In this document: one piece after another, positions 1-9,607 of the stretch
Layout of the letters: each line of letters starts with the position of its first letter
Position numbering within the stretch: position 1 is the first letter of the stretch
Position numbers and translations under genes: made by a program
NCBI GenBank assembly: GCA_012934845.2
Contig: WNNJ02000601.1
Span: 62,001-126,000 of the forward strand
Origin: Pomphorhynchus laevis
Taxonomy: Eukaryota; Acanthocephala; Palaeacanthocephala; Echinorhynchida; Pomphorhynchidae
Length of the DNA: 64,000 nt
Reading direction: 5' to 3'
The notes under the pieces: model-generated
What the model saw: only the letters and a program-made list of their open reading frames with translations
What the model was told of the DNA's origin: nothing
Databases searched by the model: none

Positions 1-449
1 GGCGAAGAGTTAGTAGTCAGCCTTCTGACGAGCCCGGGGCCAACAACATGTGGCAAAAAGCGGGCGAAACGAAAACGGCTGTGGCAATGGCGCCGTTAGT
101 AGTCAGGGTGTATGGAATTGGATATCATGAAGGAGGGATTCTGTAGCTGGTTTTCAATGCGAAAGTCACCTTGTGTGACCTAGCAACTATTCAATACATA
201 AACAAGCATCCATCAAAGGATCACCAGTCCCGATTTCAATCGATCTTCATGATCCCATACGATACAATCTATATATTGGTACCTATGGATGATTATTAAA
301 GTCACGGTACTGATGAGCTCCGTTAGAGCGAAACGCGTATATTGTTGTTGAAGTTTGTCGTCACACATAGGATGACTGGACATAAATAGCGACTTTGAAT
401 ATTTCGAGAATAATTAGGTTCTATTTCATGATCTTCTTTTCTTCTTTTT
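1..449. other. Intergenic stretch with GC-rich start
   Basis: No gene is visible. The first 110 bases are GC-richer than the rest and contain gttagtagtcag twice (9-20 and 95-106). Apart from the hammerhead-like boxes listed separately, nothing is recognised. Confidence 0.5.
304..345 (+). ncRNA. Candidate minimal type I hammerhead ribozyme
   Basis: The conserved hammerhead boxes are present in order: CTGATGA (310-316), a perfect 4-bp stem II GCTC/GAGC (317-320 with 326-329, loop CGTTA), then GAAA (330-333). A333-T338 and C334-G337 could form a very short stem III with a 2-nt loop, giving a GTA cleavage triplet at 337-339. Stem I would pair 304-309 with 340-345 (six pairs, two of them G-U). 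Penelope-like elements and some satellites are known to carry type I hammerheads with tiny stem III, and a Penelope-like fragment lies 1.2 kb away, although on the other strand. The fold is seen; activity is inference, and the 2-bp stem III is the weak point. Confidence 0.38.
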
Positions 450-743
450 TTAGCGTCTTTCCCGTGTAGGTACGGGGTCTGCGGCTTTTGAAAGTCGCCT
501 CCACTTAGTTCTATTTATGGCGTCTTTGGTTTCTAGTCCAACACTTATCAAATCATGACGTATGACGTCCATCCATCGCAATTTCGGCCATCCTATCGGA
601 CGATTTCCATCAACTGTCACGGCGACGAACCTATTTGATGGTTGGTGTTCGCTTGCGCGGAATACGTGGCCGTACCATTGTAGTCGTTTCTCGCGAAGTT
701 TCTCTATTATTGGCACTATGCTAAAACGATCCCTGATTTCTTA
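450..743 (-). pseudogene. RTE-clade LINE, C-terminal tail fragment
   Basis: Read on the minus strand, this encodes the extreme C-terminus of an RTE-type reverse transcriptase protein. It has EIRDRF, then WYGHVFR, RPIGWPKLRW, DVIRHDL, a DAINRTKWR stretch, and ends ADPVPTRERR before a stop, followed by an A/G-rich tail (the aagaagaaaag type). This order (WYGHV, GRPK-RW, D-I--DL, WR, ADP) is the hallmark of RTE tails. The fragment is preceded in frame by a stop and keeps none of the catalytic reverse transcriptase. It is a 5'-truncated, dead copy. Similar tails occur at 4845-5575 and 26560-26735. Confidence 0.78.
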
Positions 744-849
744 GTTCCGGACATGATATTTTAAAGTTTTTCCTGCTGTCTATTCTTCGTTCCGGACATG
801 ATCTTCGTTCCGGACATGATCTTTTAAAGTTTTTACTGCTGTCTATTCT
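744..849. repeat. Short direct repeat (about 44 bp, twice)
   Basis: The segment starting gttccggacatgat and running through aaagttttt to gctgtctattct occurs at 744-787 and again at 807-849 with two or three differences. An extra partial copy (ttcgttccggacatgatc) lies between them. It directly borders the RTE tail. No function can be assigned. Confidence 0.8.
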
Positions 850-899
850 ATGTCATGATCTGATGAGGATATATAGAATATATATAATATGTTGTAGAA

Positions 900-1244
900 T
901 TACCAAGAAACATCCTCCTTAGTATAGGGAGGATGTTTAAACGTTGTACTACATCGAGTGCGTCTATTGGCAAAATAATGAAAATTTTCTAGTTCGGAAA
1001 TTGAAACATGTCTACCCACCAAAACGCTTGCTTTTTTAGCCTTGATTGCCATACATTTTTTATATGTATACTGATCAAATGCAAAATTGCAGCTCACGTT
1101 CTTAACACGATTATAAAACTTAAGTGTGGCAATTACCAATGCAATTTCTGCCTTTTTATAAATGTTTCGTAGAATTATATCAGTTTTTGAATAACACCAT
1201 TTTTGAGCGACATTAGGACTAATGCAGAGACTTTTTTTATACAC
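900..1244 (-). pseudogene. Unrecognised ORF beside Penelope-like fragment
   Basis: A 114-residue open frame on the minus strand, rich in Lys, Tyr and Phe, with no motif I can name. It lies downstream of the GIY-YIG piece on the same strand and is bounded by two short sequences that recur in opposite orientation near 2.04-2.12 kb (see findings). It may belong to the same Penelope-like insertion, or may simply be an open stretch. No start context or partner domain supports a function. Confidence 0.25.
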
Positions 1245-1539
1245 AAACCTTTAGGAACCACACCGTATGTATAGAAAAATGCTAGAAAATGTACATGTGC
1301 ATAGATTGATGCTTGTTTGGAAGATGAAAGGATCCTCACACGGATCATTCATATATCTGAATCGTCAGGAATTGAAATACTTCCATACTAAATTCTTTTT
1401 AATAGAAATGCTGTTTAACAGTGATACTTAAAAGTGTGAAAATATATAAAATATAATTTGTTGTTACACCTGCCCTGGGACACTCACTGGTGTACTCATA
1501 AATATATCACTATGTTTTCCTCATGAAGAGGCATAAAGT

Positions 1540-2045
1540 TACACCTGTCCCATAATATCAGTTGAAATTTGTCCAATAAGGTTCATTTCTTTATGTTTTC
1601 TTCTTATCTTATCATTAGATAAGGAAATAATATTATAATCAAAAACATCATCTTTATTATGATCTAATGAATGAATCACAACAGCATCTGTTGGTCATTT
1701 TGCCTTAATATCGGCTCGTCTGTTGCATAATCTGCTGCTTAGACTACGACCAGATTCACCAACATATTGTGCCGGGCATTCACGACTAGAGCAGAGGCTC
1801 TAGTTCTTTATGTAATAGCTTACTAATCTTTTCCGTTTCCATCCCAATGTTACTCACTATTGGTCTACCTAAACATGGATTTGTCTGTTTATGAGTCTTA
1901 GGAAGCATGTAAAAGCGTCCAACTTTCGGGTTATCTTGCATCAGTTGTTCTAAATCGGAACATTGTAAATACGACGATGAAACATGTTTTTCAAGCATTG
2001 CTCTTATCGATTTTAACTAACTGTGTTGGTTTTTGCTGGTAATTC
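1540..2045 (-). pseudogene. Penelope-like element fragment: RT fingers plus GIY-YIG nuclease
   Basis: On the minus strand, residues encoded at 1998-1786 include FYMLPKTHK, then LGRPIVSNIGMETEKIS and LLHKELEPLL. This is the finger region of Penelope-like reverse transcriptases (GRPIVS--G--TE-IS). Directly after it, 1785-1550 encodes ECPAQYVGESGRSLSSRL, a long gap, VVIHSLDHNKDD and a final R-K-KEMNLI. That matches the GIY-YIG endonuclease of these elements (Y-VGE-GR-L--R, H, E). The palm with its catalytic YADD is absent between the two parts, so the copy has a large internal deletion. At least one stop also lies inside the nuclease. The element is dead. Confidence 0.7.
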
Positions 2046-2124
2046 TACAACATATTAAATATCATTATGTGTCCTGCGAGGATCCCAGTTGGAAGTATTT
2101 CAATTCCTGACGATTCAAATATAT

Positions 2125-2870
2125 ATTCTACGATTAAATTATAAAAACGTATCCGACAAAGCGATCCTGTGAGAAAGCAAGCCGCGACAGCAATTAAAAT
2201 TCCTGCCGAATAAAATTAGGATGATCCGGAAAGCACGTTGTTAGTTTAAAGAGGCTATGCCCATGCTACTACGTTAGCAAACTCTCGGAGATGCCTTTTA
2301 AATATATCACAAGGCAGCCGAAACGACTGATGGTAGTTCACCCTACTGATGAGTGCTGCCGGCTACCATCAGATCGTCTAGGAGTGATAAGGAAGTCTGC
2401 TCTGCATGTAATCGAACTCCGGTTTTTGGCAAAATTTACAATTATGAAACTGAAGCTTTTTAGCTCCCGGAGCACAGTTTTACACATTCTACGATTAAAT
2501 TATAAAAACGTATCCGACAAAGGGATCCTGCATGAAAGCAAGCAGCGACAGCAATTAAAATTCCTGCCGAATAAAATTAGGATGATCCGGAAAGCACGTT
2601 GTTAGTTTAAAGAGGCTATGCCCATGCTACTACGTTAGCAAATTCTCGGAGATGCCTTTTAAATATATCACAAGGCAGCCGAAACGACTGATGGTAGTTC
2701 ACCCTACTGATGAGTGTTGCCGGCTACCATCAGATCGTCTAGGAGTGATAAGGAAGTCTGCTCTGCATGTAATCGAACTCCGGTTTTTGGCAAAATTTAC
2801 AATTATGAAACTGAAGCTTTTTAGCTCTCAAAGCACAGTTTTACACATTCTACGATTAAATTATATATAT
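2125..2870 (+). repeat. 361-bp tandem repeat, just over two units
   Basis: The string attctacgattaaatta recurs at about 2127, 2487 and 2848, giving a 360-361 bp period. The two complete units are nearly identical, so the duplication is recent; a partial unit precedes them. Each unit contains an inverted repeat CTGATGGTAG/CTACCATCAG around a CTGATGAG string, and a GGCAGC/GCTGCC pair that could form an alternative stem. Open frames of 74-104 residues run through the units, but they look like a by-product of the repeat. The array lies next to the Penelope-like fragment and may derive from its terminal region. Confidence 0.93.
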
Positions 2871-4372
2871 ATATAATAATAGATTTTAAGTTTCATTCTA
2901 TTTAATGTTCTGTAAACAATAAAATTACAAGCAAAGTCGAAAAATGAGCTTATTTGTACTAAGTAGTGATTGGGTAAAAACAACACATTTTGACTTGTGA
3001 TAATAATATTAGGTTAGTAGTTACGGCCTTCGATTGATCCTCCATTCCATATCATTACTATATCCTCCGCAACATATCCATACTATTAAAAATAAAAAAT
3101 TAACGTTACAATCTCGGTGGAAACGGACAAAGATCCTTGTTGTGGTCGATATTTTGGCATGTGGTTTTACAATCGTTGCAGAGATATTTTAAAAATTGCT
3201 TAAGAATTGATACGAAATCAAATGTGAAAGTAAACTACATTCAGCTAGGCATTTTCGAATTATGCAATTATTGGTATTATTATTGATTATCCATTTTACA
3301 TACAATTTCTTGAAAACATATATATACTATATAAAATAAAAAAATATTATTAATTATATAAAATTTTTATATTAAAATTTCTTTATTAACAATAAAAAAA
3401 TTATTATTAATTAATTATAGTTAATAAACATAGAACGTAATTTTTTTAATTCTATATTTAATTATATGATAATTTTAACAAATTATTTTAATTTGTTATA
3501 ATTTAATTAAACAATTTAAGAAATTATTGAATTTGTTATTTAATATACATTATTATAATTTTGTGCATTTCGAAGTATGGAGCACTGATGTACATGATTT
3601 ATTACAGTATTTGCATATACAAATTGTGGTCCGTTTATGATACGTTTTCGATGCTTTGCAAATTTTGTGGCGAAAATAATTTGTGGTCATACAAACACAA
3701 GTGTTCGATCAGATTTATTATGTTTCACATTCGAAGGTTTTTAAATCTGCATCGATATCACTAAGAGTTATAAGAGATCAATGTGGCTTTTCGCCGAGCT
3801 CTTAGAACTATGGATTAGATATTCACTCCTTCAAAAATTTTTGGAGGATTTTGGAAGTTCGTCCAAACTGCCACGTATTTTGCGGATCCAGAGAAAGCAT
3901 TTGGCCGAGTTTATTAAGTGAGCCGAAATAAGAATTTTGTTTCAAGATATAAGATTATCCTCCGAGACGACAATCGTTATAATACTCGGCATCATACACA
4001 AGTAAGACTTATGATCTGCAGTTGGTAACTAAAGATTTATCATCCATTTAAATACTGGACAAATAACCAAGTTGATCAAATCAATGGAAAGTTTTCCCAA
4101 ACCGACCGAAGCAGGGAAAATGCTGTATAGGGGGTACACAGAGTATTTGCAAGATCATGGACCAGCACTTGCTTATCTCTTAAATAGGCAAAGTTCCCTA
4201 AAAACGTCATGGTATCACAATAAGTAGTTTATGCTACAAACGCACTCATTCGAATAATCCTATGTAGGTGGTTCCCTATAATCATACACTGAAACTGTAG
4301 ATAAGCCTTAATGCTAGGCAAATTCATTTTCAAATTGAGAGCTGTCCGATAGAAACACACTGCTAGTATTTC
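2871..4372. other. AT-rich intergenic DNA with a possible RTE scrap
   Basis: Mostly AT-rich sequence with long A/T runs (3290-3560). Around 3855-3920 the plus strand reads ADPEKAFGRVY, which resembles the motif-A region (D-EKAFDRV) of RTE-type reverse transcriptases, but the flanks do not extend the match. No other gene or repeat is recognised. Confidence 0.45.
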
Positions 4373-4845
4373 TTATTGAACAGTTTTTATTGTCTTTTGC
4401 TTAAACGAAACATAGTTAAAGAAGTTACGCGGATCTATAAGACATCGGCTGAATAAGTTCTTCTCAAAATTCAACCTTCTCTTTCTTTTAAAACCTGTCA
4501 CACTATTACGAAGTTGCTTATATTTACAAAATGTGGTTTTACCATTTTTAAAGCTATTATAGGCACTATCCTTCTCCTTGATTACACGTTTAACTTTACT
4601 GTTAATCCAACATGGTGTAATTAATCTACCAAAATTTCTTAATTGAAAATATCTTAACAAGTACCGAAGAGTATCTCGTAAGAAATTCCATGAGTATTTA
4701 ACACCAAGGATATGTGCGTTTTGCCATAATACATACTGTAGATATTGTCTAATCCGAGCAAGATATGCTTTAAACGAGTTGATCACACGTGGTTGACCTT
4801 TTGCCATTGACTTTCTCAAGCCCGTGCTAAGAGAATAAGGAGGGT
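4373..4845 (-). pseudogene. CR1-like LINE, endonuclease-RT linker piece
   Basis: The minus-strand frame contains TPCWINSKVKRVIKEKD followed by YKQLRNSVTGFKRKRR and FFNYVSFK. These are characteristic of the region between the endonuclease and reverse transcriptase of CR1-type LINEs; compare TPIWFDSQIKQMIKTRDK and YKELRNQVTALKRQKRR in the copy at 62.65-62.79 kb. It belongs with the pieces at 5580-6100 and 6300-7536 as one decayed minus-strand copy, and is separated from them by the RTE piece at 4845-5575. The reverse transcriptase that should follow is missing. Confidence 0.68.
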
Positions 4846-5575
4846 TAAGAAAGCATTCGATCACGTTTCATACGAGGTTATATGGTATGTGTTGAGATGC
4901 CACAAAATACCGGAAGAGCTTGTTGAGTGGATCATGTTGTTATATAAAAGACCGACTAGTCGCGTGTGCAAAGCAATTGGATGTTCAAAACAATTGGATG
5001 TTCCCAATCACCGTAGGGGTTTATCAGGAATCAAAACTTAATCGGTCCTATTCATTCATTCTCGATATAAACGCGGTGAGGCACGACAAGACATGGATTA
5101 CCCTGCTCAAACAGTTTGTTCTACGCCTTAAAGTCCGAAAAACTGAATATCTAACGATGGACACTGATGATGGACTTACGACCAGGATCGAAGATCAAGA
5201 CCACATTCGGACGTCAACATTCAGATACCTAGGATCCACTATTACAGCAGACGGAAGATCGGAGAAAAGAAAAGGTTTACATAATGCGGTCACATCCGTC
5301 GCGATTTATGGCTCCGAATTCTGGCCAATGACCAAAAATGCAGAGCGTCGATTCGTAATGATTGAGGCCAAGATGGGGTTCGACCTCAAAGTGGATGGAA
5401 AGCACCCAAAAGGAAGACCAGAACAGCGTTGGATCGACACCATAAGCCGAGATTTAGTGAATGTTGGCCTGTAACACAGATACACCGCAGACCGCATGAA
5501 ATGGAAAAGGTATTCCAAAGTAGGGGATCCCGCCATCATACGTGACAAACGCTAAAGAAAACGAAGAGACTACAG
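4845..5575 (+). pseudogene. RTE-clade LINE fragment inserted in a CR1 copy
   Basis: Plus-strand reading gives AFDHVSYEVIWYVLRCHKIP and VEWIMLLYKRPTSRV, the palm motif A region of an RTE reverse transcriptase. A gap with frame changes follows, then the late region FRYLGSTITADG, GSEFWPM and finally HPKGRPEQRWIDTISRDL, KWKRYSK and GDPAIIRDKR. The central YADD region is not visible. The order is correct for RTE, so this is one copy with internal losses. It sits in opposite orientation between two halves of a CR1-like copy, suggesting it inserted there. Confidence 0.7.
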
Positions 5576-5579
5576 TGGT

Positions 5580-6100
5580 TGACCACATTTTTGTCGCGCA
5601 GAATCTGTATTTGGGTGTATTATTAAAACAACATGATCTGATCATATATTGCTTGTAGCTATTACAGTCTACTATTGGCATATTAAAATCACCTAGTATA
5701 AGTGCCCTATATTCAACAAAGATTTGAAGCAAAGCAACAAGACCTGTGGTGTCCGAACATGGACTGCGATAAATAAATATCATAATAGTTGGTAATGGCT
5801 CACTCTATTTCATAATTATTGATAATTATTGTTTAATAAATCTACATAAATTTGTAGCACCGCAAAAGTGCAATCGCTTCGAACATATGCAATGACACCC
5901 TTGCCTCTCTTTTAAGTTCTATCACTTCGATAAAATTCGTAGCCATGCACGGATATTTCATTGTCAGATATAGAATTACCAAGTCATGTCTCTGTGAAAA
6001 CTGTCAAAGATGGTTTAGATTGGTTTAAGATATATGTAATTTCATCAAACTTATTAAACAAGCTACGTCATTAGAATTCAATACATTAAAGGAGGTTTAT
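5580..6100 (-). pseudogene. CR1-like LINE, AP-endonuclease piece
   Basis: On the minus strand the string FNKFDEITYIL is followed by TETWLGNSISDNEISVHGY, then FYRSDRT, YRSPCSD and LILGDFNMP. These are the conserved steps of an APE-type endonuclease domain (N, E, YRSP, GDFN) in CR1 LINEs. Several frame changes are needed to follow it, so it is dead. The closest relative here is the CR1-B copy at 61.8 kb (SETWLNNDISDNEISI, LGDFNMP). Confidence 0.68.
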
Positions 6101-6299
6101 ATGTGTTGTTTACCAGTTCATCACTTTTATAAGCAGTCGAAATAAATCTTGCCAAACACCAATCTACATGGCAACAATTTTTCAACAGAGACACAACTAT
6201 TATACGCAGAATCATACAATAGCCTCCTGGGTATCTCTGAGAGATTTAATAGCCCTTCCCGTTGATTTTGTAAACGGCTCTGCACAATCTGAAAATTTT

Positions 6300-7536
6300 A
6301 GATCATGTGGTTCGATTCACCTTTCTTGTTTCGGCCAATAAGCTATTTTTAGTGTCTAAAATTTTTCTTCGATCTTTAAAATCTAGGTCTCGAAGGATCC
6401 TAATTCCCGAACCTCTTAATCGAAAAGAATTACGAATTATAACACCAGCGATCTCTATAGAGTTAACGACCACTTTGAGAAGGCGAGGTTTCCTTAAGGC
6501 TGAATGTCATGGCTTATAAATTCTAAATACCGAATGGTCTCGTATTTTGGACACCGATTCTGAAAGAGAGTACTGAAATAATTGAACGTATTTGATTTAT
6601 GCCATCATCAAGCAGTTGACGCAATTACGTTTGCTATTAAAATATATTTTTTACGAGTAGAATGATCAGTCTTTATTTGGGATGATGGACCCACTTGCTT
6701 GTCGAGGTATAGCATTAAGTGATTGTAGCCGGTCAATTTATTGAGATCTGCACTAGTGGCTGTAATATGTATGCCATGCTGGTGTTCACAGTGTTGCATA
6801 TTAGCTTCAGATAATATTGTGTCAATGACATCGGTACGCCTCTCGAGTCTGTGTGCTATTATGATTTACAATTAAGTCCAAATTAATGACGTTAGCATTG
6901 CTGGATAGTTCCTGGATGGTTGCTGGAGCGCTATCAATTTCGAATATTGATATTCGAAAAAGCACAACGACGGATACGTCGTTGTGCTTTTCTGAGTTAG
7001 TCACTGAAATGACTTTGTCACAACTCAATTTGCCAATATCACGAGGTACATCCAACTGATAACTGCGACGTGTGCCCTCGACGAAATTTGATTTACTGCA
7101 ATTATCAAAATATACGCTGCTTTCAGATCCCACATTTGACGTTTGAATCATTCGTGAATGTCGATGATCTCGTAATCGAGCATGATACTCACTTGAACTT
7201 TCTGCATAAATCCTTTGCCACTGCTGATTTTGTTGTTTAGTTGTGGTCACATCGTCTGAAGCCTGATTTGTATTAATATTAGTAACGTCATATGTATCTG
7301 GTATTTCTAAGCATCCTTCATTACTAACTCCATCATTGGTAATGTTGGATTCATCTTTCGATACATTGACTCGACTTTGTTATTTATTTTACAAGAATAG
7401 GCGCAGCGCAAAATCCACTTATAAATCGCTTTACAGATAGATTGTTATTATCTGATTGTGGAATCGATATGGTTGTCCAAATATCACAACCAACTTGGCG
7501 CAAAATAATTTCTGATTTCTTTTTGTTTGGAGGCAT
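6300..7536 (-). pseudogene. CR1-like LINE ORF1 with CW/PHD-like finger
   Basis: The likely start is the ATG read from 7536 on the minus strand, giving MPPNKKKSEIILRQVGCDIW, then TTISIPQSD and FISGFCAAPIL. This is the same finger-like module found at the ORF1 N-terminus of the copies at 37.46 kb and 60.46 kb, though one Cys-containing segment is shortened here. A 142-residue open stretch (7250-6822) covers the middle. The C-terminus at 6510-6300 reads RLLKVVVNSIEIAG, NSFRLRGSGIRIL and RDLDFKDRRKIL, matching PRLLKVV and LRGSSIRLLPDLS of CR1-B. Stops and frame changes interrupt it. The role in the family is RNA binding; this copy cannot make the protein. Confidence 0.66.
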
Positions 7537-7734
7537 GTAAATTCGAGATTAATATTTGTCGAATCCTGCGAATTCTGTTTCCAGCCTAGGACGAAAGTGG
7601 GAATTACTTATTAACTTCACACGACTACCACTCAGATTCACAAATTGAATGTAATCCTTCTCAAGCACAGAATGGTCCAAAGTCTATTATTATTCTTCAT
7701 TCAGATAAAATGCATATACTCCTAGAACAATTTG

Positions 7735-8226
7735 GCGATGATGTGGAAGTCGGAAGTGAGATACATAACGTAGGTTACATCAATAGCAAAAAGGTTTCTG
7801 AGGGATGTACTAATGATGCTATAAATGAAAACTATCGAACTCACACCTCTCGGAGAGGGAATTGTGATATTTTTAGTAATGCTCAATAATCGTCCTCAAT
7901 CATGTACAAACTCGTGTTGACGAGGACGTCAACTCAATCCGCTCAATCTTATCAGATATTTCCGTAGAAAGAGATGACGATATTGTGAGTAGGCTGAATG
8001 TTAGGAGCTTATTCCGGATAGGTAAAAAATCGAAGGATGTATGTTCACTATTACTAGGTTTTCGATTAAATGGTAAGATTGTCAAAATATTCAAAGATCT
8101 TTCAGTTGAGGAACGACTACTGCTTAGACGTGTACGTGCTGATCTGTCGTCCATGATAGATAAATAAAAAAATTATAAAACGATAAAAAAATTTCGTGTA
8201 GTGCGTTGACGACCATTCGTGCCGTG
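7735..8226 (+). pseudogene. CR1-A ORF1 C-terminal remnant (first piece of a split copy)
   Basis: The plus strand encodes LNVRSLFRIGKKS, GFRLNGKIVKIFKDLSVEER and a closing RPFVPW, equivalent to LNVKSLFRLGKKA, GYRLKGKTTKIFKDLSVEER and RRPFVRW of the CR1-A copy at 38.3-38.58 kb. It ends just where an inverted pair of L2-like LINEs begins. The endonuclease of the same copy resumes at 9606 beyond that pair. The protein is broken. Confidence 0.7.
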
Positions 8227-8254
8227 GAAAAAGCTGATCCTATCTCAGAGGGTA

Positions 8255-8700
8255 GCTTAAAAAAAGATTTATTTTAATGTGGCAAATGCGTGCCAGCGCA
8301 CGCTTACATGACCACAACAAAACAAGACTGTGAATCAGGTGTCGAGAAGGTGTGAACGGAGGAGGTGTTTGAATGTGATAAAGGAGGGGGCGGCGGACGT
8401 CGAGAGGGAGTTGATTCCAGGCGAGTGAGGCGGCGACGAGGAAGGATCGGAGACCGTAGTTGTTGGAGTAATTAGGAACGTGGAGTAAGAGGGTATGACA
8501 GGAACGAAGCGATAGCGAGGTGGGGCGAGTATCGTCTAAGAAAGGAAGGTTGATGAACGATAAGGAGCCGACAGCGATGAGACGAAAGGTAACGAGAAGA
8601 AGGCGGAGTTTGATGCGGATGTGGATGGTGGGCCAGGAGAGTTGGGCAAAATATGTGGATGTGTGGTCGAAGCGACGGAGACGAAAGATCACTCGATTAG
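8255..8700 (-). mobile_element. L2-a LINE, 3'-terminal fragment (minus)
   Basis: The minus strand encodes FRLRRFDHTSTYFAQLSWP, IKLRLLLVTFRLIAVGS, HVPNYSNNYGLRSFLVAA and SLAWNQLPLDVRR. This is the C-terminal region after the reverse transcriptase of an L2-like (CR1 superfamily) LINE. The 3' end has the family's terminal hairpin (GCGTGC/GCACGC) and an aaaataaatcttttttt-type tail. It is 5'-truncated. Its neighbour at 8811-9607 is the same family in the opposite orientation. Confidence 0.82.
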
Positions 8701-8810
8701 GTTGCATCCAGGTCATTTTAGAACTTGTATGTGCTACTGGTCTCCGCAAACTTAAGTGCTGGACGATAAATTCGTTGGCTTACTAAGGAAATATTCGAAA
8801 CAGAAAGAAT

Positions 8811-9607
8811 ATATACTAGTCGGGGTACCACAAGGTTAGGTCCTAAGACCCCCTACTTTTCTCTCTTCTACTCAGCGATCTCTCTCCGTTTATCAAACCT
8901 TATTCCTTTATCGTCATGCAATACGCCGATAACATCCTCATAAATGATCATGCAGCCGCCCATCGTATACACAATATCGCAATTTATGCCTCTAACTGTC
9001 TTTCTTCTATTTACAAACGTCTCTCCCATCATCGTCTCGTTCTAAACCCAGACAAGTCTAAAATAATGTGGATCCTACCCCGTCAACCAAACATATATCT
9101 CCCCCCCCCATATATTTTTTGCCTCATCAATCATCCCCGTAGTCCACAATCTCACTTTCTAAGGATTCCATTTCGATGATCACCTTTCCCTTAAACCCTT
9201 CGTCCGAGACAAGATCCGCTCGTCTAACTCAATTCTTCGTGACATCAGCCGTATCCACCCCCCCATATCGACTTCCGTTCTTGTATGTCTATTCTTCCAT
9301 CACTTCTTTTTTCTAAAATCGATTACTGCCTCAGCCTTTTCGCAAATTCTCCAATCACTGCGTTCTCGTAATTCCCTTATACTCTACGTTCCCAATTACT
9401 CTAACAACTACGATCTCCGATCCTTCCTCGTTGCCGCCCTACTCGCCTGGAATCAGCTCCCACTTGACGTCCGTTGCGCTCCCTCCTTTATTGCACTCAA
9501 ATGCCGCATCCGTACTCATCTCCTCGAAAAATGATTTACTTTTTTGTTGTGGTCAAGTAAGCGTGCGCCGGCACGCATTTGCCACGTAAAAATAAATCTT
9601 TTTTAGT
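8811..9607 (+). mobile_element. L2-a LINE, RT and 3' fragment (plus)
   Basis: The plus strand reads VMQYADNILINDHAAAHRIH (YADD has become YADN), then LSHHRLVLNPDKSKIMWIL, SKIDYCLSLFANSP and, after frame changes, NQLPLDVR-like sequence. It ends with the GCGTGC/GCACGC hairpin, ATTTGCCACGT and aaataaatctttttt. A block upstream matches VPQGSVLGP-type sequence. The copy is 5'-truncated, lacks part of the C-terminal region, has lost the second catalytic Asp and is dead. Confidence 0.8.

Noticed and set aside
2400-2440. tRNA/SINE-like B-box (GTTCGATTAC on the minus strand) in the 361-bp repeat
   Set aside because: No matching A-box at the proper distance upstream on that strand and no tRNA fold.
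2291-2876. Two overlapping 74-104 codon frames (MPFKYITRQPKRLMV...) in the 361-bp repeats
   Set aside because: The frames follow the repeat and contain the hairpin; no motif, and differences between units do not respect codons. Treated as non-coding.
8520-8786. 88-codon Arg-rich plus-strand frame (also at 14040-14282 and 58670-58966 on the minus strand)
   Set aside because: It is the antisense of the L2-a C-terminal region in every copy; the Arg-richness comes from the complementary strand of a coding sequence.
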